Shown here one piece after another: positions 53,788-61,200 of a stretch of DNA of 64,000 nucleotides. Source of the stretch: CAZPHU01 sp964419255 (GTDB lineage Bacteria; Fibrobacterota; Chitinivibrionia; Chitinivibrionales; CAYFVL01); assembly GCA_964419255.1 (NCBI GenBank), contig CAYQOU010000005.1, positions 35,761 through 99,760 on the forward strand. Direction: 5' to 3'. Every line of letters starts with the position of its first letter. The stretch's first letter is position 1. A program made the translations under genes and the position numbers. The notes below the pieces were generated by a model that did no database searches, had not been told where the DNA came from, and saw only the letters and a program-made list of their open reading frames with translations.

Positions 53788-55269
53788 ATGAGCCATACAA
53801 TGAACTATATCAGTACACGTGATAACCATGAGCCTGTCTCATCGGCGGCCGCGATTAATTTCGGAATGGTTCCCGGGGGCGGTCTTTTTGTTCCGCAGTC
53901 ACTACCACATGTTGATGCATCCGCGGCGGCCGATGAGACCTATCACCAGACCGCATTCAGGGTCCTGCGACCGTTGCTCAGCGACTACTCGGACCAGGAA
54001 TTAACCGAATGTATCCAATCCGCATACAATGAGCAGACATTTGATACGCCTTCCGTGGTCAGGCTGGCGGATATTGGTCGGAACAGACACGTTTTGGAGT
54101 TGTGGCACGGACCGACTGCTGCCTTTAAGGATGTCGCGCTGCAGATCATGCCCCATTTGCTGCGAATCGCCAAAAACAAACTGAATAAAACCAACCACAC
54201 GGTTATACTGGTGGCCACATCCGGCGATACGGGAAAGGCTGCCCTGGAGGGGTTTAAGGATTGTGAGGGGATTTCGATTATCGTTTTTTTTCCTGATGGG
54301 GGTGTCAGCCCGATTCAGAAACTCCAAATGGTGACCACCACGGGCAATAACACGCATGTGGTGGGAGTAAGAGGAAATTTCGATGACTGTCAAACGGGTG
54401 TGAAGGAGATCTTTGGCACTGCCGAACTCGGCCGACAGCTCAAGGAGCGAAATCTGGAGTTTTCTTCCGCAAATTCCATAAACTGGGGCAGATTGAGTCC
54501 GCAGATCGTCTATTATTTCAGGGCATATGGCCGGCTTCTTTCCGCCGGTAGTATCACGCCCGGTTCTCCGGTTGATTTCTGTGTACCCACGGGCAATTTC
54601 GGCAACATCCTGGCCGGCTATTATGCACAGCGCATGGGGGTACCCATCCGGCGTCTGATCTGCGCATCGAATAAAAACAAGATTCTGACCGATTTTTTCA
54701 CCACCGGTATATACGATAGAAATCGCTCTTTCTACCGGACGATGAGTCCATCCATGGATATACTCATCTCATCCAATCTCGAGCGTTTCCTTTACGAAAT
54801 CAGTGGGCAGGATGGCCGGGAAATCATCCGGATGTATAACGAGTTGAGTCAGACCGGGCGTTTCTCGGTTAATGGGGATATAAAATCGCGGATGGATCAG
54901 ACCATCACTCCCTGCTGGGTGGATGAACCCCAGGTGCTTGAAACGATCGGCAAGGTTTTCAGGGAGACCGGCTATACCATCGACACGCATACCGCTGTGG
55001 CGGTAGCGGCGGCAGAGGAGATGCAGGATGAACAGGTTCCTGTGGTGATCGATTCCACTGCAAGCCCCTTTAAGTTCAGTCGGGATGTGCTCAAGGGGAT
55101 ACATGGTGAGTACATAGAGAATGAGTTCGATTCGATCAGACGGTTACAGGAAATCACGAATGTACCGATACATTCGGCAGTCGACGGTTTGGATTCCATG
55201 GAAATCAGACACCGGCGTGTCATCGATATCAAAGAAATGAAACAGGCTGTCCTCGACAGTCTTACATAG
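53788..55269 (+). CDS. thrC: Threonine synthase
   Basis: 493 residues from the ATG at 53788. The open frame extends to 53719, but the extension is not conserved and no ribosome binding site is visible for any start. The PLP Lys is in LELWHGPTAAFKDVALQIM, the phosphate-binding loop is LVATSGDTGKAALEGF, and the Ser/Gly region is FCVPTGNFGNILAGYYA. These mark the bacterial (fungal-like) long-form threonine synthase. It converts O-phosphohomoserine to threonine and therefore needs a homoserine kinase. Its neighbours are hom upstream and the ApgM-type gene 11 bases downstream. Confidence 0.95.
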   Translation: MSHTMNYISTRDNHEPVSSAAAINFGMVPGGGLFVPQSLPHVDASAAADETYHQTAFRVLRPLLSDYSDQELTECIQSAYNEQTFDTPSVVRLADIGRNRHVLELWHGPTAAFKDVALQIMPHLLRIAKNKLNKTNHTVILVATSGDTGKAALEGFKDCEGISIIVFFPDGGVSPIQKLQMVTTTGNNTHVVGVRGNFDDCQTGVKEIFGTAELGRQLKERNLEFSSANSINWGRLSPQIVYYFRAYGRLLSAGSITPGSPVDFCVPTGNFGNILAGYYAQRMGVPIRRLICASNKNKILTDFFTTGIYDRNRSFYRTMSPSMDILISSNLERFLYEISGQDGREIIRMYNELSQTGRFSVNGDIKSRMDQTITPCWVDEPQVLETIGKVFRETGYTIDTHTAVAVAAAEEMQDEQVPVVIDSTASPFKFSRDVLKGIHGEYIENEFDSIRRLQEITNVPIHSAVDGLDSMEIRHRRVIDIKEMKQAVLDSLT

Positions 55270-55280
55270 ATGGTGGTTTT

Positions 55281-56468
55281 ATGAAACGGATTATACTGGT
55301 GGGTGACGGAATGGCCGACGCCCCCATAGCAGAGCTTGAAAACAAAACACCCCTGGAGTACGCACATACGCCGAACATGGATCGTATCGCATCAAGTGGA
55401 CGAATCGGGCGTGCACGAACCGTACCCGAGGGAATGCCTCCGGGCAGCGATGTGGCAAATATGTCTCTGATGGGCTATGACCCCGCGCGTTATTTCACCG
55501 GCCGGGCCCCCATCGAAGCAGCCAGCCTTGGGCTTTCGCTGTCATCGAACCAAACCGCTTTCCGCTGCAATCTGGTCACTATCGAAAACGGCACTATGGC
55601 GGATTATTCCGCCGGACATATCGAGAATGAAGATGCCGAAATGATTATCAACGAATTGCAACAGAAGCTAAACGGTGATACGGTCGCTTTCTACCCGGGT
55701 GTCAGCTACAGGCATCTTCTGGTGATTGATGATTTCCCCGACAACCTGCAATGCACTCCTCCACATGACATTTCCGGACAGATGGTAAAGCAGCATCTGC
55801 CTCACGGACCGGGGCAAGAAATTGTGCTCCGGCTGAGTGAGGCCGCACATGCGATTCTCGAGAGTTCCGAGGTTAATGCGCGTAGAATACGCGAGGGGAA
55901 GAAGCCGGTGACGGATATCTGGCTGTGGGGACAGGGAAAGGCGCTGCAGTTTCCCACTCTTCACCAGAGGTACGGTCTGAATGGGTCAGTTATCTCCGCA
56001 GTCGACCTGGTACGGGGGCTTGGAAAGCTGGCCGGTCTGACGGTGTGTCATGTTCAGGGAGCGACCGGGTATCTTGGTACCAACTACGCCGGAAAGGTGG
56101 AAGCCGCACGGCAGGCTTTAAAGGAGCAGGAGTTTGTCTATCTGCATGTGGAAGCTCCCGATGAAACCTCTCACGAAGGATCGCTGAAAAAAAAGCTTCA
56201 GGCTATCGAAGAATTTGACAAACATGTGGTAGGAGAGATGCTGCCGGTTCTCACCAAGTATGAGAATTGCCGCATTCTGGTTCTTCCCGATCATGCCACG
56301 TTATTATCGACTCGAACCCATGACCGTGCACCTATACCGTATGTGGTCACCGGACACAATATATCTCCGGATATAAACGCACTGTATTGTGAAGCTACAG
56401 CCTTGCCTCTAACCCCTATTCCCGCTGTTAAGCTTTTTGATACGTTTATTCGCGGCAATTTCGATTAG
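55281..56468 (+). CDS. ApgM-type phosphoglycerate mutase homologue, proposed homoserine kinase
   Basis: 395 residues. Alkaline-phosphatase-fold landmarks are IILVGDGMADAPIAELENKT (first metal Asp), PEGMPPGSDVANMSLMGYDP (the nucleophile Ser region), LHVEAPDETSHEGSLKKK, and LPDHATLLSTRTHDRAPIPY. The family is annotated either as cofactor-independent phosphoglycerate mutase (ApgM) or, when it sits in threonine operons, as proposed homoserine kinase (TIGR02535). The hom-thrC-apgM order seen here favours the second. No classical ThrB is present in the window. The start lies 11 bases after the thrC stop. Confidence 0.88.
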   Translation: MKRIILVGDGMADAPIAELENKTPLEYAHTPNMDRIASSGRIGRARTVPEGMPPGSDVANMSLMGYDPARYFTGRAPIEAASLGLSLSSNQTAFRCNLVTIENGTMADYSAGHIENEDAEMIINELQQKLNGDTVAFYPGVSYRHLLVIDDFPDNLQCTPPHDISGQMVKQHLPHGPGQEIVLRLSEAAHAILESSEVNARRIREGKKPVTDIWLWGQGKALQFPTLHQRYGLNGSVISAVDLVRGLGKLAGLTVCHVQGATGYLGTNYAGKVEAARQALKEQEFVYLHVEAPDETSHEGSLKKKLQAIEEFDKHVVGEMLPVLTKYENCRILVLPDHATLLSTRTHDRAPIPYVVTGHNISPDINALYCEATALPLTPIPAVKLFDTFIRGNFD

Positions 56469-56479
56469 GAACTGACTGA

Positions 56480-57925
56480 ATGGGTACGCGTCTTGCCGAA
56501 AAGGTGTTGACTTTCGTTTTCGATATACTGGCTTTTTTTGTAGCCTTCTACACCACATTCTGGCTGCGCTACCAAAGCGGCTTCTTTCCAGAAGCGCTAA
56601 ATCCAGCTCTCAACTTCAATGATTATTATCATCCTATGGTCATCCTCTCCTGCGGGTGGGCGATACTTTTCTTCATCACAGGGCTGTACCGCGACTGGTA
56701 TAAGGAAAGCCGCCTCGATGAGTTTTTCGCGGTGGCAAAAACCGTTTTGGTCGGTACTTTTCTTCTTTTCCTTCTAACCAGCGGACCGCAGATAATCGCC
56801 TTTGCCAGAAGCGGAGATCCGCAAATTCTTTTCACCCGCACCAAATTTGCCACGCTGTTTACCTATGGCGGATGCATGCTTTTTTTCGCCACCTTCGACC
56901 GTTTCATGATGCACAGTTTTCTTGCCTGGCTCTTTTCACGCGGCATTGGGGTGCAAAGCCTGGTCATAATCGGAGCAACGGAGGAAGGTGAGAAGCTGTT
57001 TAAGAAGATAAGTGGGTTTCCGCAGTTGGGATACCGGGTAGTAGGATTTATCGATGACGATGGAAGAAAGAAGGGAAATACCATTGCAGGCAAACCCGTA
57101 CTGGGCACCTACTCGGACATTCCGTCGATCGTACAAAAGGAAAATGTTGCCGGCCTGATTATTTCCCACGTTTCGACATCCGCAAATGAGATTCTCAAGA
57201 TTGTCAGCTACTGCGAGGATGTGCGACTGACCATATACATGGTACCGTCGTTGATAGATGTTATTTCGGGGCATCTGAAGACTCACCAGATATTCGGTAT
57301 TCCGCTGATGGTTCTTCTTAAGGACCACATGCCCAGCTGGGAGGCACAGATAAAGCGGCTTATCGACATTGCGGTATCATTCAGTGTTCTTAGCCTGGGG
57401 GCGCCATTCTGGCTGCTGGTGGCACTGGGAGTAAAGCTCAGCTCATCGGGACCGGCGGTTTACAAGCAAGAGCGCATCGGCCAGAACGGCAAGCCATTTA
57501 TCATGATGAAATTCCGTTCGATGTATGAGGATGCCGAGAAGAAATCGGGGCCGGTGTGGGCGACCGAAAACGACCCACGGATCACCCCGTTTGGACGATT
57601 TCTGAGAAAAACCAGGCTGGACGAGATTCCTCAATTTATAAACGTGCTCAAAGGGGAAATGAGTCTTGTCGGGCCGAGACCCGAGCGCAGGCATTTTATC
57701 GAGGAGCTTCAGAAGGAGATTCCCTGGTATGTGAGACGGATTAAGATGAAGCCGGGCATAACGGGATGGGCGCAGATAAAGCACAAGTATGACGAGACTA
57801 TAGAGGATGTAAAGCAGAAAGTGATGTACGATCTGTACTATTTCGAAAACATGTCGATTCTCCTCGACCTTAAAATCATTCTCCGCACATTCATGGTCGT
57901 TATCACCGGAAAAGGTGCGCATTGA
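56480..57925 (+). CDS. Polyprenyl glycosylphosphotransferase (WbaP/CpsE type)
   Basis: 481 residues. Four N-terminal membrane helices (about 10-150) are followed by a CoA-binding-like Rossmann domain (about 155-270, SLVIIGATEEGEKLFKKISG). A fifth membrane segment (near 290-320) precedes the bacterial sugar transferase domain. Catalytic landmarks are YKQERIGQNGKPFIMMKFRS, FLRKTRLDEIPQFINVLKGE and MSLVGPRPERRHFIEEL. The enzyme moves a sugar-1-phosphate to undecaprenyl phosphate and so begins exopolysaccharide or O-antigen synthesis. No other glycosyltransferase lies in the window. A GCCGGA hairpin follows directly after the stop. Confidence 0.93.
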   Translation: MGTRLAEKVLTFVFDILAFFVAFYTTFWLRYQSGFFPEALNPALNFNDYYHPMVILSCGWAILFFITGLYRDWYKESRLDEFFAVAKTVLVGTFLLFLLTSGPQIIAFARSGDPQILFTRTKFATLFTYGGCMLFFATFDRFMMHSFLAWLFSRGIGVQSLVIIGATEEGEKLFKKISGFPQLGYRVVGFIDDDGRKKGNTIAGKPVLGTYSDIPSIVQKENVAGLIISHVSTSANEILKIVSYCEDVRLTIYMVPSLIDVISGHLKTHQIFGIPLMVLLKDHMPSWEAQIKRLIDIAVSFSVLSLGAPFWLLVALGVKLSSSGPAVYKQERIGQNGKPFIMMKFRSMYEDAEKKSGPVWATENDPRITPFGRFLRKTRLDEIPQFINVLKGEMSLVGPRPERRHFIEELQKEIPWYVRRIKMKPGITGWAQIKHKYDETIEDVKQKVMYDLYYFENMSILLDLKIILRTFMVVITGKGAH

Positions 57926-58244
57926 CAGTCCGGCAAGGCCGGAATTAAAAAACGCTTTTGTCAGGGCATGTAAGCGCATGAATCCCCTACCCTCCCGGTA
58001 CTGCAGAAGAGTTGAAGCAATCGCGCGCGAAAGTCTGCGAGAGAATAGCTCAATCCCGATGGTCATAGATTATCTCACGACTATCGCAATGCATCGGTAG
58101 CCTCAAAACCGGTGATGATACCCCACACGGCGCGCTATAAGGGTCTCTGTCCAGCGCACGACTCATCCGGTTCATCGTCGCCACAAACGCCGAATCGCAT
58201 TCGGGAATTCATCGTCAATTGTTCAACAGAATTTTTCACGGCCA
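57926..58244. other. Convergent intergenic region with repeat motifs, 319 bases
   Basis: It contains the hairpin TCCGGC-AAG-GCCGGA (57929-57943), a motif GCAGAAGAGTTGAAGCAATC (58003-58022) whose reverse complement recurs with one mismatch at 16758, and GCGAGAGAATAGCTCAATC (58037-58055), which recurs with one mismatch at 16801. Open frames here (57915-58100) have no domain. No RNA gene was recognised. Confidence 0.5.
57929..57943 (+). repeat. TCCGGC-AAG-GCCGGA hairpin
   Basis: A perfect 6-bp stem with a 3-base loop, directly after the glycosylphosphotransferase stop codon. It is almost identical to the core at 16873-16887. A related partial copy (TCCGGCAGAGCCG) follows the hom stop at 53679-53691. 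Confidence 0.5.
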
Positions 58245-61200
58245 CTAATTTTTCACCCCGATAGGTAACTTCTTGATTGTTTCGCCTTTTTCTTCTCTGA
58301 TAATTATAAAAGCTGTATATACGCCATCACCGACATACCTGTCGTTTTCATTACAACCATCCCAGGTGCCGAAGAAAGCATATCCTTGCATTTGTAAAAT
58401 CTGCTTGTCAAGTCTATTACCTAGTGCATCGTATATGATGCACTCGATCTCTATATCATCGAATTCCACAGGCGTGGTCGGCCTCACTTTTATAGTAATA
58501 TTCTCACCATTGCTTTTAGGTGAAAAGTGGTTGGGTCCGGCTTTAATCTCCCATACTGACGGCGGCCAGTTGACATCCAGTTCAACACGACGATTATTCG
58601 GATTATCCTGAACCGCTCCCCGGCCATCTGTAATCTGAGCCTGGGGATTAATCCAGAGCGAGTCCCCTTCCGCATACGGTTTGGCATTCCCGTCATCATT
58701 ATTCTCCAGCATGAAAATGTAGGTTGTCCCGAAGAGATTTTTCAGATTCATGGTAAGATTGTACCGGTGGCCTTCCTGTGTTTCGAAAGTAAATGGTTGC
58801 GCTCCATGAGTCAGACTTATCGGTTCGGATAAGACCACCTTCAAGGTATCCGACTGACGGACGCTGCTGATCACCGTGCCCGGAAATATCTGCGCGGACA
58901 ATATAACCGGCGCCGCACTGTCGGCCACGGCAGAACGTATCGGAGCCTCGGAGAAACTTACATACGTTATGCTTATGTCCATATCCGGGTCGGTCATTAT
59001 GGTTTCCGGTGAAACTGCGGCGCCACTGGCCGGTATCTGTAGAGTAGAGTCATCCACTTGGTGCAGCTGATCAGGCGGTATCGTCTGCTCCACCGCACCA
59101 GATTCGATATTCCATACTACCGAAATGCTTTGGAATTCAGACAGCTCTACGTCACGCCTGAAACGAACCCGTACAAAATCTACAAATCCATCGGCATCGT
59201 CATCAAAGTATGCCGCAGAGCTGATGGCTGCCGGTCCTCTTCTCAGCGTCAGCTCCACCGGTGGATTCAAATCGTGGGGCAGATTTGAATTCAGGTCGCT
59301 GATAGTACCGTCCTGTCCTTCCGGCATAAGCCTGAGGGCGTCTCCCGCCGCCGGCCTTTGTGATGCAGAGGTGACACTCACCATCATCAGCCGGTCATTC
59401 AAAGAATCGACAACACCCTGTATCGTAAGCTCGGTGGTATCGGTGGTGTTCTGCTTTATCAAAAGAAGCTGCGTTCCATGAAGGGAGGATGTTAGTACCG
59501 GCTCCGTAAAAGTCAATATGAGCGTATCCGGCTGATCTTCGTTGTTTTCCATCACGGATGCGGCCGATAGTGCGGGGCCTACACCATCGACAAACGGTCT
59601 GGTGTTGTGGTGCGATGATTCGCCGTTACTCATATGAATGGTCACATCACCGGCTGGTCTGCCGTCGATGCCGCTGAGAGTGGTAAAAGGTACTTGTAAC
59701 ACCAGCCCCAGCCTGGTTACCGAGTCGGCAGGAATCTGGTAGTGGTTACCACGATAGTCCATTGTCACGGAGTCGAGTCGTTGCCCCTCTTCGAAATCAC
59801 TCAGCAACGAAAGCGAAACCATATCCGGCCAGATGTTCCCATCACTGTCGAGCATCACCGCAGCCTGTATCGCCGGCCAGTTGGGTGCGTTCGTTATGGT
59901 TACCACGATCGAATCGCCCTGTATCTCCGGCTCATTGACCCGAATCAGCGCGCTGCCCGAACCGACGTTTGAAATGATTCCGACCCCGGCGCCACCGCTC
60001 GTTCCGGATACCGATGCCACCGATTCGTCGGTACTGCTCCAGGCAGCGGCGTTGGCGAAACGGAGGAAGTTGCCGTGTCTGTCACGAATGATCGCATAAA
60101 GCGTATAGGTGCGCTGATTCGGCCCGAGGACGAGTGTGTCGATGTTTTCATCGGAGGTACGGTTGAAACTTGTTGTGTCGAGAATAATATCGACATGCCA
60201 GGGTCGTCCGTCATCTTCGGTCGCGCAGCTTATGCGGGAGCGTGCGCCGATATAATCGACCGGATACCCGCGGATGTTTGCATAGGCGGTATTGAGAATG
60301 GTATCCCCGGTACACCGGTTAAGTGTCCCCCTGACCCACAGCGCCAGAGAATCGTCAGCCTCCAGGATTTCCTGGCCGGAGACAATCGGCCAGGTGATGT
60401 CGCCATTGTTATACTCTGCCGAAATCTCCCGCCCCGCAAGCGGTCCGGTGACGATGGAACCACCGGCGGAGGTAAAGGTCAGATCGGTCGGCAACGGGTC
60501 GTGTATGACGACATCGAATGCGGCATCAAAATGGCTGTTCCAGCTCCATAACTGCGCCTGCCCGTTATCGTTGCTCACCGACTTCACTCCCGCGTATCCG
60601 GGCTGCACCATGATTCCGGTCTGGGTTACATTCGGTGATGGACCGGTTGTATCTCCCGCCCACAGGCTGACCGTATCCCCGGCCAGTTTGATTTTAAAAT
60701 CGAAAGTCGGTGGTGTCGAGCTGAAATTGGTGTATGTAAAGCTTTGATCTCCACCCACCTGAGTGCCGTTATTATAAAACTGCACCCGCATATCACCATA
60801 GTCCTTGAAAAACCGTATCTCCACGAAATCGCTTTCACTGCTTCGGGCAACCAGGGAGAACTCCGAGTAGTATGGCGGGTTTATTGTTCCGCCAAATGTA
60901 CCGTTTACTCCATAGGAGTAGGAGTGCACCATGGTTATTGCCGGTTTGTCAAAGGCAATGGTGTCGTCAGACATGCTGAATGTTCCGTTTCCGCTCTGGT
61001 CTATCCACTCGTTTATATCGGACGCATCCGTGACAATCGATCCGTGCGTCTGCTTGTAGGTGATGTTATAGGTAACGGTATCGCCCTCCTGGTACACAGG
61101 TCTGTCGGAGCGTTTGTATATCGTCGTGGGAGGTGGGGGCGGAGGAGGCACCGAATCGCAAGTGACGGTTACCGCCATACTGTCGGAGATTGCAGACTCT

